Made by a program: the position numbers and the translations under genes. From assembly GCF_018310535.1 (NCBI RefSeq), contig NZ_CP074102.1, positions 8,060,001-8,124,000 of the forward strand: a stretch of 64,000 nucleotides of DNA, in the 5' to 3' direction. Origin of the DNA: Streptomyces mirabilis (GTDB taxonomy: Bacteria > Actinomycetota > Actinomycetes > Streptomycetales > Streptomycetaceae). This document shows, in pieces, positions 27,076 to 36,156 of this stretch (positions are counted from its first letter, which is position 1; each line of letters starts with the position of its first letter). Under the pieces are notes generated by a model. That model searched no databases. It was not told where the DNA came from and worked only from the letters and a program-made list of their open reading frames with translations.

Positions 27076-27273
27076 ATGAACTGTTACGACTGCCTCGGCA
27101 CCCCCGGTCCCGCGGTCGCCGTATGCATCCGCTGCGGCGCGGCGCTCTGTCGCACGCATGTGCACGAAAGTCACCCGCCGACCCAGGACATCACCGGAAC
27201 CGGCCGGGCCACCCACGAGAAGCCGGCCCGCCACATCACCTGCGGCTCCTGCCGCGCGGCGGAGACGAGCTGA
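27076..27273 (+). CDS. DUF2180 family small cysteine-rich protein
   Basis: This 65-aa protein has paired cysteines and histidines: MNCYDC at the N terminus, VCIRCGAALCRTHVHESH in the middle and ITCGSC near the end. They suggest a zinc-ribbon or B-box-like metal site. GGTGAGG lies just upstream of the ATG. DUF2180 proteins are small Streptomyces proteins without a known role; zinc-dependent protein or nucleic-acid binding is plausible. Confidence 0.82.
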   Translation: MNCYDCLGTPGPAVAVCIRCGAALCRTHVHESHPPTQDITGTGRATHEKPARHITCGSCRAAETS

Positions 27274-27427
27274 GTCCGGCAGCGCACCGGCCGCGACCCA
27301 TGGCGTGAGCCGCGGCGTCCGTCCCACGACATGAACGTCACCTGAACAGCTACCGCCCCCAGGCATCCCGGTGGGCCGTTCCGCCCTCTTTCTGAGCGAA
27401 CGGCGAGCACACCGGGAAGGTACGTCC

Positions 27428-29425
27428 ATGGTCAGCACCACCGCAGCGATCCTCGCGTCGGCCCAGCGTACGGGCGGGCGGCTGCTCGCCCGTCCCGGGA
27501 CGTCCGGCCGCAGCCCGGTGGGGGGACCGGCCCATGCCAGACCCGCGCTGCTCGCGATCCTCACGGTGGCGGCCCTGCTGTTCACCTGGGACATCCAACA
27601 CAGTGGCTACCACGCGTTCTACGCGCAGACCGCGCGCAGCATGTCCGAGAGCTGGAAGGGCTTCCTGTTCGGCTCCTTCGACCCCGGCAACTCGATCACG
27701 ATCGACAAACTGCCCGGCTTCCTGTGGCCCCAGGCGCTGTCCGCGCGGATCTTCGGATTCCATCCGTGGGCGCTCACCCTGCCCCAGGCCATCGAGGGCG
27801 TGCTCAGCGTCGCCGTCCTGTACCGCGCGGTGCGCCGCTGGGCCGGGGAGAGCGCGGGCCTGCTCGCGGCGGGCGCGTTCGCGCTCACTCCGGCGGTCGC
27901 GGGGCTCTTCCGCACGCAGGCCGAGGACCCCGCGTTCACCCTGCTCGTCCTGCTGGCCGCCGACGCCACGCTGCGCGCGGCCCGCGAGGCCCGGCTGCGC
28001 CCGCTGCTCGCGGCCGGGATATGGGTCGGCCTGGGCTTCCAGGCCAAGATGCTGGAGGCCTGGGCGGTACTCCCGGCGCTCGGCCTGCTGTACGTGGTCT
28101 CGGCACCGGCGGTGCTGCGCCGCCGCCTGGCGCACCTGGCCGCTGCCGGCGCGGTGTGCGTGGCGGTCTCGGCCTCGTGGGTGCTGCTGGTGACGCTGAC
28201 CCCGGCCAAGGACCGTCCGTACGTGGACGGGACGACGAACAACTCGGCCGTCAGCCAGGTCGTCGGATACAACTTCCTTACCCGCTTCTCCAGCCTCGGC
28301 ATCGACGCCAAGGACACCGGAAGCGTGGCGGCGCAGACCATGGCGGGCACCGCCCCCACGGAGCCCGGGCACGGACACGCCGCCACGCAGTGGGCCAAGA
28401 TGGTCGGCCCGTCGCTGGCCTCGCAGGTCGGCTGGCTGTACCCGGCGGCCGCGCTCGCCGCGGTGTGCGGTCTGGTGTGGCTGCGCGGCAGGCCGCGTAC
28501 GGACCCGCTGCGGGCGGGCTTCCTGCTCTGGGCGGTCTGGCTGGCCACGTACTTCCTGGTGTTCAGCGCCGGAGCGGTCGGCGGCCACACGTACTACATG
28601 GGTGTCGTGGCCGTACCGCTGGCGGCGCTCTTCGGCGCCGGGACGGTGCAGTTCTGGCGTGCCTGGCGCAAGGGGAGCGGGGCGCGGACGTGGGCGCTGC
28701 CCGTCGCCGTGGTGACCACGGTGGCCTGGTCGGCGGTGGTCGCGGGACAGTACCCGACGTTCCTGCCGTGGCTGGCCCCGGCCGCGATCATCCTCGCAGC
28801 GGGCGCGCTGGCGCTGCTGGCACTGTCCCGAACCGATGGCGCCGAAGGGGCGCGACGGCGCGTCGCCGTGCTGGGCCTCGGCCTGGCCGTCGCGGCCATG
28901 TTGGGGCCCTCCGCGGCCTGGGCCTCCTCGGTCCTGGACCCCGCGTACGGGCACTCCGGCATGGGCTCCGCCGGGCCGGTGTCCACGTGGCACCATCACA
29001 ACGCGCGGCAGCGGACCTTCTCCGCACCGCCCGCCGCCCGGAACGCGGGTGGCAAAGCCCCCGAGTCCACCGACGGACTCGACGAGGACCAGCAGCGGCT
29101 GCTGGCCTACACCCGGGCCCACCAGGACGGAGCCACCTACCTCTTCGCGACGACGAGTTGGCGGTCCGCCGCCGCGTACATCCTCTACGCGGGCGCCAAG
29201 GTGCTTCCCATGGGCGGATTCACCGGGGCCGCGCCCACGCCCACCGGAGCCCAGTTCCGTCACCTCGTCGCCACCGGCCGTCTGCACTACGTCGTCCTCG
29301 GCGGCGCGGTGACCGTCCCCGGCCGGACCAACGCCCGCTGGGTGCGCGCCCATTGCGCACGCGTACCGCTCCCGATGTCACGCCTCTACCGTTGCTCGCC
29401 CGGTTCTGCTGCCGTACTCCCTTGA
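27428..29425 (+). CDS. Family 39-type membrane glycosyltransferase (ArnT/PMT-like)
   Basis: This 665-aa integral membrane enzyme has about 11-12 hydrophobic segments. Its first extracytoplasmic loop holds the acidic-aromatic catalytic region YYAQTARSMSES-like FYAQTARSMSESWKGF and DPGNSITIDKLPGFLWPQAL. Further loops contain RTQAEDPAF and a soluble C-terminal domain (residues about 530-665). GT39 enzymes transfer sugars from polyprenyl-phosphate donors to protein or lipid outside the membrane. The ATG at 27428 with an upstream GGGAAGG is preferred over 27371, which would add an Arg-rich leader. No neighbouring donor-synthesis gene identifies the sugar. Confidence 0.88.
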   Translation: MVSTTAAILASAQRTGGRLLARPGTSGRSPVGGPAHARPALLAILTVAALLFTWDIQHSGYHAFYAQTARSMSESWKGFLFGSFDPGNSITIDKLPGFLWPQALSARIFGFHPWALTLPQAIEGVLSVAVLYRAVRRWAGESAGLLAAGAFALTPAVAGLFRTQAEDPAFTLLVLLAADATLRAAREARLRPLLAAGIWVGLGFQAKMLEAWAVLPALGLLYVVSAPAVLRRRLAHLAAAGAVCVAVSASWVLLVTLTPAKDRPYVDGTTNNSAVSQVVGYNFLTRFSSLGIDAKDTGSVAAQTMAGTAPTEPGHGHAATQWAKMVGPSLASQVGWLYPAAALAAVCGLVWLRGRPRTDPLRAGFLLWAVWLATYFLVFSAGAVGGHTYYMGVVAVPLAALFGAGTVQFWRAWRKGSGARTWALPVAVVTTVAWSAVVAGQYPTFLPWLAPAAIILAAGALALLALSRTDGAEGARRRVAVLGLGLAVAAMLGPSAAWASSVLDPAYGHSGMGSAGPVSTWHHHNARQRTFSAPPAARNAGGKAPESTDGLDEDQQRLLAYTRAHQDGATYLFATTSWRSAAAYILYAGAKVLPMGGFTGAAPTPTGAQFRHLVATGRLHYVVLGGAVTVPGRTNARWVRAHCARVPLPMSRLYRCSPGSAAVLP

Positions 29426-29438
29426 CGCGTTCCCGTCG

Positions 29439-30701
29439 TCAGTCGCGGCCGGTGCCCCGGTAGAGGTCCAGCTCGCCCTCCAGCTCGACGGCGAGGACGG
29501 TGGCGTACTCGTCGAGGTCGGCCGCGGCGGGCGCGTCGATCCAGGTCACGCCCGGGACGGCGTCGAGGCCGCCGGTGACGTGGTGGCCCAGTTCGGTGCC
29601 GGTGCCCAGGACCGTGACGCGCCTGACCTCGTTGCGCAGGCCGCGCAGCGAGACGTTGTCACGGGGTGCGTCGAAGCAGATCAGGTACAGCGTGCGCCGG
29701 TCGGCGGAGAGGGTACTGGGACCGTAGTGGTGCCCGGCGGGCAGCCCGGCGACCGTCCCGTACACCGCGTCCGTGTGCCGTCCGATCCAGGTGCCGAGCC
29801 CTTCCAGGCGCTCGATCTGCTCCTCGGGGATGGTCCCGTCCTCGCGGGGCCCGGCTCCGAGCAGCAGATTGCCGCCCATGCCGATCGTCTCCGTGAAGTA
29901 GCGCACCAGCTGGCGCACCGACTTGAAGTCGCGGTCCTGCGGCCGGTAGCTCCACGAGTCGTTGATCGTCAGGCACAGCTCCCACGGGCCCTCCGGGGCC
30001 TGGAGCGGGGTGCCCTGCTCAGGAGTGGCGTAGTCGCCGTGGCTGAGCATCCGCGCGTTGAGGACGGCGTCGGGGTTGCCCGCGAGGATCAACTCGGCGA
30101 GCTCGTCCATCCGCCACTGTTCCTCCGTGCGCTCCCACTCGCCGTCGAACCAGAGCAGGTCGGGGCGGAAGCGGTCCATCAGCTCGCCGACCTGGCCGTC
30201 GCGGTAGGCGAGGTAGCGCTCCCAGGCGGCCGGGTCCTCCTTGCCGGGCTCGGCGTGCGAGTAGGGGCTCGGCGGTTCACCTGGCCTCACGTGCCGGATG
30301 GTGGGGTAGTCGGGGTGGTTCCAGTCGGAGTGCGAGTAGTAGAGCCCGACCTTCAGCCCCCGTTCGCGCAGCGCGTCGACGAAACCCGTGACCAGATCCC
30401 GTCCGGCCGGGGTGTCCCGGACGACGTCGAGACTGCGGTGGTCGGTGTCCCAGAGGGCGACGCCGTCGTGGTGTTTGGTGGTGAGGACCGCGTACCGGGC
30501 GCCGATGCGGGCGAACAGCTCGGCCCAGGCGTTTGGATCGTACTTCGACGCGGTGAAGCCTTCGAGCTGTTTCATGTACTGCTCGTGGGTCATCTCGCCC
30601 GTGTAGAACGACCAGGACTCGGCCGCTCCGCCCACGGCGTAGACGCCGTAGTGGATGAAGACGCCCAGCTTGGCGTCGGGAAACCAGGGTTGCATCGGCA
30701 T
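29439..30701 (-). CDS. Alpha-L-fucosidase (glycoside hydrolase family 29)
   Basis: This 420-aa cytosolic GH29 enzyme starts directly with the catalytic barrel (MPMQPWFPDAKLGVFIHYG). The TKHHDGVALWDT motif is typical of the family, and the nucleophile is Asp186 in LLWFDGEWE. A small C-terminal beta-sandwich domain ends the protein. There is no signal peptide, so it would act on fucosylated oligosaccharides taken up by the cell. No transporter or fucose-catabolism gene is adjacent. It stands apart from the galactan locus 8 kb away. Confidence 0.9.
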   Translation of the reverse strand: MPMQPWFPDAKLGVFIHYGVYAVGGAAESWSFYTGEMTHEQYMKQLEGFTASKYDPNAWAELFARIGARYAVLTTKHHDGVALWDTDHRSLDVVRDTPAGRDLVTGFVDALRERGLKVGLYYSHSDWNHPDYPTIRHVRPGEPPSPYSHAEPGKEDPAAWERYLAYRDGQVGELMDRFRPDLLWFDGEWERTEEQWRMDELAELILAGNPDAVLNARMLSHGDYATPEQGTPLQAPEGPWELCLTINDSWSYRPQDRDFKSVRQLVRYFTETIGMGGNLLLGAGPREDGTIPEEQIERLEGLGTWIGRHTDAVYGTVAGLPAGHHYGPSTLSADRRTLYLICFDAPRDNVSLRGLRNEVRRVTVLGTGTELGHHVTGGLDAVPGVTWIDAPAAADLDEYATVLAVELEGELDLYRGTGRD

Positions 30702-30967
30702 GCGCCCACGGTAGGCCGCGGGGCTCGCGGGGCGCGTGGGCTCCGGTCACCATTACTGGTTCGTTTTCACCCCGGCCATCGTCTTGAAGCACCGGCCGAC
30801 GGGTGGGCAAGGCGCTGACTTCGCGCCCCCGGGCGGGCAGGCAGGCGCTTCAACCGGTGGGCGGATCGGCGTACTTGGCGTTATCCGGTGGTACACCGTG
30901 GCGGATCTGCGTGTTCAATCAATGGTATTGCCACACGTACGGACAGTCCCACCCATCAGGAGGCCCC

Positions 30968-32209
30968 GTGATCGCCGTTCCCGAACCGGAACTCACCGAA
31001 CGCGAAGTGATCGAGCGAGCCGTGGCGATGCGGCCCGCGCTGCTCGAACGGCAGCCGGAGACCGAGCGGCTGACGATCTACCCCAAGGACACCCACGAGG
31101 AGTTCCTGCGCGCCGGTTTCTACCGGATGCTGCAACCGCGCAGGTACGGCGGGTACGCCTTCGGCCTGCCGACCTTCTACCGCGTCGTGACGGAGGTCGC
31201 GCGCGGCTGCCCCTCCACCGGCTGGGCCCTGTCTCTCACCGCCGCCCATGTCCTCCAGGTCGCCTCGGTCTTCGAGGAGAAGACGCAGGACGAACTCTTC
31301 GGTGACGAGGGCGACTTCCGGGCGGCCTCCACCGCGACTCCCGTCGGGGTGGCGCGGCCCGACGGCGACGGTCACGTGATCCTCGACGGCACCTGGTCCT
31401 ACTCCTCCGGCTCCCCGTACTCCACCCACTACGTCGGTCAGACCCTGCGCGCCCCCGACAAGCCGGAGGACCCGCCGGGGCCGCTCGTACTGTTCGTGGC
31501 GCCGCGCTCCGCCTGGACCCTGCTCGACGACTGGCAGGGCGTCCTCGGTCTGCGCGGCAGCGGTTCCCACAGCATCCGTTTCGACGAGGCGCGCATCCCC
31601 GCGCACTTCACCCGGGAGGCGAGCCTGCTCGACCTGCCCGTCGAGGGCGGCTCCCACGGCTCGAAGCTGCACGGCCATCCCATGTACGCGGGGCGCGCGG
31701 CGAGCTTCTTCCACGGCGAGCTGGCCGCCCTCATGATCGGTACCGCGTACGCGGCCGCCGACGAGTACGCCCGGATCATCGCCGAACGGCCGCTCGTCCT
31801 GGACCCCGGCCGCACCCGCGCCGACCTCCACGACTACCAGCGCCACCTGGGGGAGGCGCTGGCCGCGATCCGCACGGCGGACGCTGCGCTGCGGGCCACC
31901 GCCGACGACTGGATGGAGGCCTGCTGCGACAACGTGTCGGGCCGGGCCCCCTTCACCACCGCCGTCGACAACCGGCTCGCGCTCGTCTTCGTCACCGCCG
32001 GGCGCCTGGCCTGGGACGCGCTCCAGGGCATCCTCTTCCGCACGGCGGGCTCCCGGCACGCCCGCGACGGCGCGCGGATGCAGCGCTACTTCCGGGATGC
32101 CGCCACGATCTGGTCGCACCTCGGCCCCACGATGGCCGAACCGCTGGCCCGCCGCGTCGGCCGCGACCGCCTCGGCCTGCCGTCGGACGACATCCCGCTG
32201 ATCTCTTGA
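30968..32209 (+). CDS. Acyl-CoA-dehydrogenase-fold flavin-dependent monooxygenase
   Basis: This 413-aa protein has the ACAD fold of two-component aromatic hydroxylases (HsaA/HpaB-D-type; C-terminal Acyl-CoA_dh_2 domain). The N-terminal helices contain EEFLRAGFYRMLQPRRYGGY. The middle beta domain has GTWSYSSGSPYSTHYVG, and the C-terminal helical domain has GEALAAIRTADAALRAT and RTAGSRHARDGARMQRYFRD. Such enzymes use reduced FMN/FAD from a separate reductase, which is not nearby. AGGAGG lies just before the GTG start at 30968. The substrate is unknown; phenols or natural-product intermediates are typical. Confidence 0.86.
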   Translation: MIAVPEPELTEREVIERAVAMRPALLERQPETERLTIYPKDTHEEFLRAGFYRMLQPRRYGGYAFGLPTFYRVVTEVARGCPSTGWALSLTAAHVLQVASVFEEKTQDELFGDEGDFRAASTATPVGVARPDGDGHVILDGTWSYSSGSPYSTHYVGQTLRAPDKPEDPPGPLVLFVAPRSAWTLLDDWQGVLGLRGSGSHSIRFDEARIPAHFTREASLLDLPVEGGSHGSKLHGHPMYAGRAASFFHGELAALMIGTAYAAADEYARIIAERPLVLDPGRTRADLHDYQRHLGEALAAIRTADAALRATADDWMEACCDNVSGRAPFTTAVDNRLALVFVTAGRLAWDALQGILFRTAGSRHARDGARMQRYFRDAATIWSHLGPTMAEPLARRVGRDRLGLPSDDIPLIS

Positions 32210-32360
32210 TCCCGCTGATCTCCTGCATCTCCTGATCTCTTGAGCGCCGGCGGGCGGCTGCGGGGAATGCCCCGGCCGCGAGTGGGTACGCGCGACAGGA
32301 GCCGCGCCCGGGGCGAGTCCCGCCCCGGGCGGCCTGTCCGTCACTACCTGGGATCTGCCA

Positions 32361-32783
32361 ATGGATACACCCTCGAACCACCACCACTACCTGCCGACGG
32401 CCACGACACCGGCCCAGGAGGCACTGAACGCACTCGCGGAGAACACCGAGAACCCGCTGGCCCTGGACACCCTGGCCGGCAGCGAGGTACTGGTCCCCGT
32501 GCCGGACGACGCGAGTGAGGAAGACGTGCGCGATCCCGCCGCCGTGGCGCTGCCCGTGCTGGAGCAGCCGGGCGGGGAGCAGGTGGTGCCGGTGTTCACC
32601 TCGGAGCCGGCGATGGCCGAACTGCTGCCGTTCGTCTCCCGCTACCGCCTGGTTCCGCTGGGCGCGCTCGCCTCCCAATGGCCGACCGGTGATCTGTCGC
32701 TCACCATCGACCCGAGTTCGCCGAACGGCCTGACCCTCACCTCGGAGGGTGTGCGCACCCTGTTGGTCCGGCCACGGGCCTGA
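32361..32783 (+). CDS. SseB family protein
   Basis: This 140-aa protein has the SseB N-terminal pattern: ENPLALDTLAGSEVLVPVPD, LPVLEQPGGEQVVPVFTSEP and SLTIDPSSPNGLTLTSEGV. SseB-type proteins in Streptomyces are small cytosolic proteins of unknown role. The name comes from an enterobacterial enhancer of serine sensitivity. It is unlinked to secretion genes here. Confidence 0.82.
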   Translation: MDTPSNHHHYLPTATTPAQEALNALAENTENPLALDTLAGSEVLVPVPDDASEEDVRDPAAVALPVLEQPGGEQVVPVFTSEPAMAELLPFVSRYRLVPLGALASQWPTGDLSLTIDPSSPNGLTLTSEGVRTLLVRPRA

Positions 32784-32796
32784 CCGCCGTCCGGCC

Positions 32797-33255
32797 CTAG
32801 AGACACTTGCCCGGATTGAGGATGCCCCGCGGGTCGAACGCCTCCTTGAGCCGGTGCTGCAACGTGTGGGCCGCGGGCCCCAGCTCGTCCGCCACCCACT
32901 GCCGCTTGAGTACGCCCACACCGTGCTCACCGGTCAGCGTGCCGCCCAGCCGCAGAGCCAGCGCGAAGATCTCACCCGCTGCCTCCCAGGCCGCGTCGGG
33001 GAGGCGGGGCAGCGACGGGTCCACGACGATGATCGGGTGGAGGTTCCCGTCCGCCGCGTGCGCGAGGGTGAAGACGGGCACGTCATGGCGTGCGGAGACG
33101 GCACGGATCTCCCGCGCCGCCTCCGCCAGCCGGGAGCGGGGCACCGCGATGTCCTCGATCAGCGGACGGCCGAGGCGCTCCAACGCGGGCAGCGCGAGAC
33201 GGCGGGCGGCGAGCAGGGCTTCCGCCTCCGACGGATCCGCCGTCGTCTCTGAGCG
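32797..33255 (-). pseudogene. C-terminal remnant of an FAD-linked oxidase (GlcD-like)
   Basis: The recognisable part runs from about SEAEALLAARRLALPALERL through IEDIAVPRSRLAEAAREI, FTLAHAADGNLHPIIVVDP, LGGTLTGEHGVGVLKRQWV and ends FDPRGILNPGKCL. That is the classic C-terminal end of the glycolate-oxidase/D-lactate-dehydrogenase family. The roughly 300-residue N-terminal FAD-binding domain is absent. Sequence upstream of about 33255 is unrelated, so this is a truncated gene. The GEHGVG motif is intact, so the truncation may be fairly recent. Confidence 0.82.
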
Positions 33256-33374
33256 GCTTCGTACCCCATCCCCATGAGCGCGCTGGCCCGACCCGGCGAC
33301 CGTCACCGCCGCCTTCGACGCCGTACGGGATCTGTTGCGCTGAAGACGTCCGTGCCGGGCGTGAGAATGACCGC

Positions 33375-34487
33375 ATGAAATGGATCTCGGGCGTGGCCGG
33401 CGGCCTGCTCCTGGTGCTGGTGTTCGCCAGCATCCTGCGCACCCTCGTCGTGCCCCGCGGGTTGTACTCCTCGATGGTGATCCGCTGGTGGCGCTCCCTG
33501 CGCTTCCTGCTGCGCCTCGCCGCCCCCGGCGGCGGCTACCGTGCCATCGACCGCGCGCAGACCTGGCTCGCCCCGCTCATGCTGATGGGCATGCTCGTGA
33601 GCTGGCTCGGCGGCGTCCTGATCGGCTTCGGACTGCTGCTGCACGCCATCTCCTCGCTGACCTGGACCCAGTCGGTCCGGGAGGCGGGTTCCAGCCTGTT
33701 CACGCTCGGCTTCGCCAGCGGCGACCGACTGCACCTGTCCGTGGTGGACTTCATCGCGGCCGCCACCGGTCCGGTCGTGATCGCCCTCCAGATCGCCTAC
33801 CTGCCCACCCTGTACGCCGCCTACAGCCGCCGCGAGCTGGAGGTGACCCTGCTCCAGTCGCGCGCGGGCGAACCCGCCTGGGGACCGGAGATCCTCGCCC
33901 GGCAGTGGCTGGTCGACACCGAGACCGCGCTGCCCGAGTTGTACCGCTCCTGGGAACGGCTCGCCTCCGACATCGGCGAGAGCCACTCCACGTACCCCGT
34001 CCTGCTCGCGTTCCGCTCACCGCGGCCCTACCGCAGCTGGATCGTCGCCCTCGTCGCCGTCATGGACGCGGCCGCCATGCAGCTCGCCCTCACCCCGAGC
34101 AGCGCCCCGCCCGAGGCCCGCCTGATGCTGCGCGCCGGATTCACCGCACTGCGCGACATCGCCCGTTCCCTGCGTTTCCCGTACGACACAGACCCCGCAC
34201 CCGACACCCCGATCCAGCTCACCTACCTGGAGTTCGACGCCGCCGTCGCGATGGTGGAGGCGGCCGGTTTCCCCGCCGAGCGGACGGCCGAACAGGCGTG
34301 GCCGCACTTCCGCGGCTGGCGGGTCAACTACGAGACGATCGCCCACGAGTTGTGCCGCCGCGGCGACGCGGTCCCGGCGCTGTGGACCGGGACGCGGGAC
34401 TTCCCCTCGACACCGATCCCGCCCGCGCGCCCCGCGGACCGGCGCCCAGGCGAAGATCGTCCCGAACTACCCCCGGCTGCCGCGTAG
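33375..34487 (+). CDS. Potassium-channel-like membrane protein
   Basis: This 370-aa protein has three or four membrane helices in the first 165 residues. They include MKWISGVAGGLLLVLVFASI and PLMLMGMLVSWLGGVLIGFG. A pore-like loop SSLFTLGFASGD sits before the helix FIAAATGPVVIALQIAYLPT, in the place where the TVGYGD filter of K+ channels would be. A cytosolic helical domain of about 200 residues follows. The filter is degenerate, so ion selectivity is uncertain. It could be a divergent two-TM channel or a non-conducting relative. The ATG at 33375 gives a helix directly at the N terminus. Confidence 0.75.
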   Translation: MKWISGVAGGLLLVLVFASILRTLVVPRGLYSSMVIRWWRSLRFLLRLAAPGGGYRAIDRAQTWLAPLMLMGMLVSWLGGVLIGFGLLLHAISSLTWTQSVREAGSSLFTLGFASGDRLHLSVVDFIAAATGPVVIALQIAYLPTLYAAYSRRELEVTLLQSRAGEPAWGPEILARQWLVDTETALPELYRSWERLASDIGESHSTYPVLLAFRSPRPYRSWIVALVAVMDAAAMQLALTPSSAPPEARLMLRAGFTALRDIARSLRFPYDTDPAPDTPIQLTYLEFDAAVAMVEAAGFPAERTAEQAWPHFRGWRVNYETIAHELCRRGDAVPALWTGTRDFPSTPIPPARPADRRPGEDRPELPPAAA

Positions 34488-34538
34488 TTCTGGCCGCCGA
34501 GTGGGGAAGATCCCCGGGGTACGGTTCGATGCGGAGGG

Positions 34539-35438
34539 ATGGGGGTCCCCTTGAAAGTCGTCCTGCTGGGTACGGCCGCCGGTGGCGGCTTCCCACAGTG
34601 GAACTGCGCGTGCGCGCTCTGCGCGGCCGCCCGCGACGGAAAACTGCCCGCGCGGACCCAGGAGTCCGTCGCCCTGAGCGGCAACTCCCGCGACTGGTGG
34701 CTGCTCAACGCCTCGCCCGACATCCGTACGCAGCTGACCACCACCCCCGCGCTCGCACCCGGACCGGGGCCACGGGACACACCCGTACGGGGCGTGCTCC
34801 TGACCGACGCGGAGGCCGACCATGTTGCCGGGCTGACCGTGCTGCGCGGCGGCGCCGGACTCAAGGTCTACGCCGCACGGCCCGTCCTCGCCACCCTGGC
34901 CCCACTGCGTGACCTGCTCGACCGCTACGCCCCCTGGGAATGGGCGGACTGCCTGGCCGAGGGCGGGTTCGTGCTGTCCGGCGGTCTGGTCGTCACCGCG
35001 CACCCTGTCGGCCCCAAGGCCCCGAAGTACGTCGCCGGCCCCGCCCCGGACGACCGCTGGGTGACCGCGTACCGGATCGAGGACCTGGCGGGCGGCGGAG
35101 TGCTCCTGTACGCGCCCTGTCTGGGCGCCTGGACCCCGGAGCTGGACGACCTGCTCGCCTCGGCGGACTGCGCACTGCTCGACGGCACGTTCTACGCGGC
35201 CGACGAGATGGGCACGGCCGTGCGCTCGCGGGGCGGGCGGCAGGCCGCGATGGGGCACCTTCCGGTGGCGGGCGCGCGCGGCAGCCTCGCGGCCCTCGCC
35301 CACCATCCCGGCCCCCGGCGGATCTACACCCACCTCAACAACACGAACCCGCTGCTCGACCCGGACTCGGACGCCCGTGCGCGGGTGAGCGCGGCGGGCG
35401 TCGAAGTGCTGCCGGACGGGGCGGAGCTCGTGGTGTAG
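34539..35438 (+). CDS. pqqB: PqqB-like metallo-beta-lactamase-fold protein
   Basis: This protein of about 299 aa has the PqqB signature [19 protein letters not shown] near the N terminus, with zinc-binding cysteines. [17 protein letters not shown] replaces the usual HxHxDH motif, and [13 protein letters not shown] comes near the end. In PQQ biosynthesis PqqB acts as a hydroxylase on the PqqA-derived Glu-Tyr cross-link. No pqqA, C, D or E is adjacent, so this is an orphan. GGAGGG abuts the ATG at 34539, which is unusual. A TTG at 34551 (LKVVLLG) is a credible alternative start that matches the family N terminus. The IS element begins 44 bp after the stop. Confidence 0.85.
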   Translation: MGVPLKVVLLGTAAGGGFPQWNCACALCAAARDGKLPARTQESVALSGNSRDWWLLNASPDIRTQLTTTPALAPGPGPRDTPVRGVLLTDAEADHVAGLTVLRGGAGLKVYAARPVLATLAPLRDLLDRYAPWEWADCLAEGGFVLSGGLVVTAHPVGPKAPKYVAGPAPDDRWVTAYRIEDLAGGGVLLYAPCLGAWTPELDDLLASADCALLDGTFYAADEMGTAVRSRGGRQAAMGHLPVAGARGSLAALAHHPGPRRIYTHLNNTNPLLDPDSDARARVSAAGVEVLPDGAELVV

Positions 35439-35482
35439 AGCGTTCGTGGTGTGGAGGACCGGGGTGTGGAGGGGTGACGCTA

Positions 35483-35512
35483 GTGCTCTGACCGGGAAGG
35501 TTCACCGGGTTG
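35483..35512 (+). repeat. IS left terminal inverted repeat
   Basis: It begins GTGCTCTGACCG and continues through GAAGGTTCACCGGG. It is the reverse complement of 37348-37377 except at position 35495 (G versus C). Confidence 0.9.
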
Positions 35513-35565
35513 TAGGAGGCGGCAGCGTTCGCGGAAATCCGTTTCGGGGGTTGCTGCGGTGCCTC

Positions 35566-35571
35566 TACTGT
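35566..35571 (+). promoter_or_regulatory. Possible -10 box for the cpt gene (leaderless)
   Basis: TACTGT lies about 7 bp before the GTG/ATG pair at 35578/35581. No Shine-Dalgarno sequence is visible, so the cpt message may start at or near its start codon. The -35 box is weak. Confidence 0.35.
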
Positions 35572-35580
35572 GGCGCGGTG

Positions 35581-36111
35581 ATGACTGAGGTGATCGTTCT
35601 CAACGGTGGTTCCAGCTCCGGGAAGTCCGGGATCGCCCGGTGTCTGCAGGCGGTCCTGCCGGATCCGTGGCTGGCTCTCGGGACCGACACGCTGGTTGAC
35701 GCGATGCCAGCGTCCATGCAGGCGTCGGATGCGGGGATCGAGTTCGCTCCGGACGGAGAGGTGGTCGTCGGGCCGGAGTTCCGGACGCTGGAAGCGGCAT
35801 GGATCGAGGGAGTCGCCGCGATGGCCCGTGCGGGCGCCCGGGTCATCGTCGATGAGGTCTTCCTCGGCGGAGCGGACTCGCAGCAGCGGTGGCAGAAGAC
35901 TTTGCGTGACCTGCGGGTGCTGTGGGTCGGCGTCCGGTGTGACAGTGCGGTTGCCGCAGGCCGTGAGGTCGCACGAGGCGATCGGGTCATCGGGATGGCC
36001 GTGTCCCAGGCGGATGTGGTCCACCGAGGCGTGGTCTATGACCTGGAGGTGGACACCACGCATGCCGAGTCGATGGAGTGCGCACGGGCCATCGCCGCAC
36101 GTGTCAGGTGA
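35581..36111 (+). CDS. cpt: Chloramphenicol 3-O-phosphotransferase (CPT)
   Basis: This 176-aa P-loop kinase closely resembles the Streptomyces venezuelae CPT, which phosphorylates the primary (C-3) hydroxyl of chloramphenicol. Shared blocks recalled from that protein are [18 protein letters not shown] (Walker A, 9-16), [17 protein letters not shown] with the catalytic Asp36, [56 protein letters not shown] and EVDTTHAES. It is full length and uninterrupted. It lies inside an IS630-family element in convergent orientation to the transposase. If expressed it should give chloramphenicol resistance. A GTG at 35578 is the alternative start. Confidence 0.9.
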   Translation: MTEVIVLNGGSSSGKSGIARCLQAVLPDPWLALGTDTLVDAMPASMQASDAGIEFAPDGEVVVGPEFRTLEAAWIEGVAAMARAGARVIVDEVFLGGADSQQRWQKTLRDLRVLWVGVRCDSAVAAGREVARGDRVIGMAVSQADVVHRGVVYDLEVDTTHAESMECARAIAARVR

Positions 36112-36156
36112 TCGACAGCGCGGCTGTCTGCCGCTATGACCGGGGCGCCGTGACGA

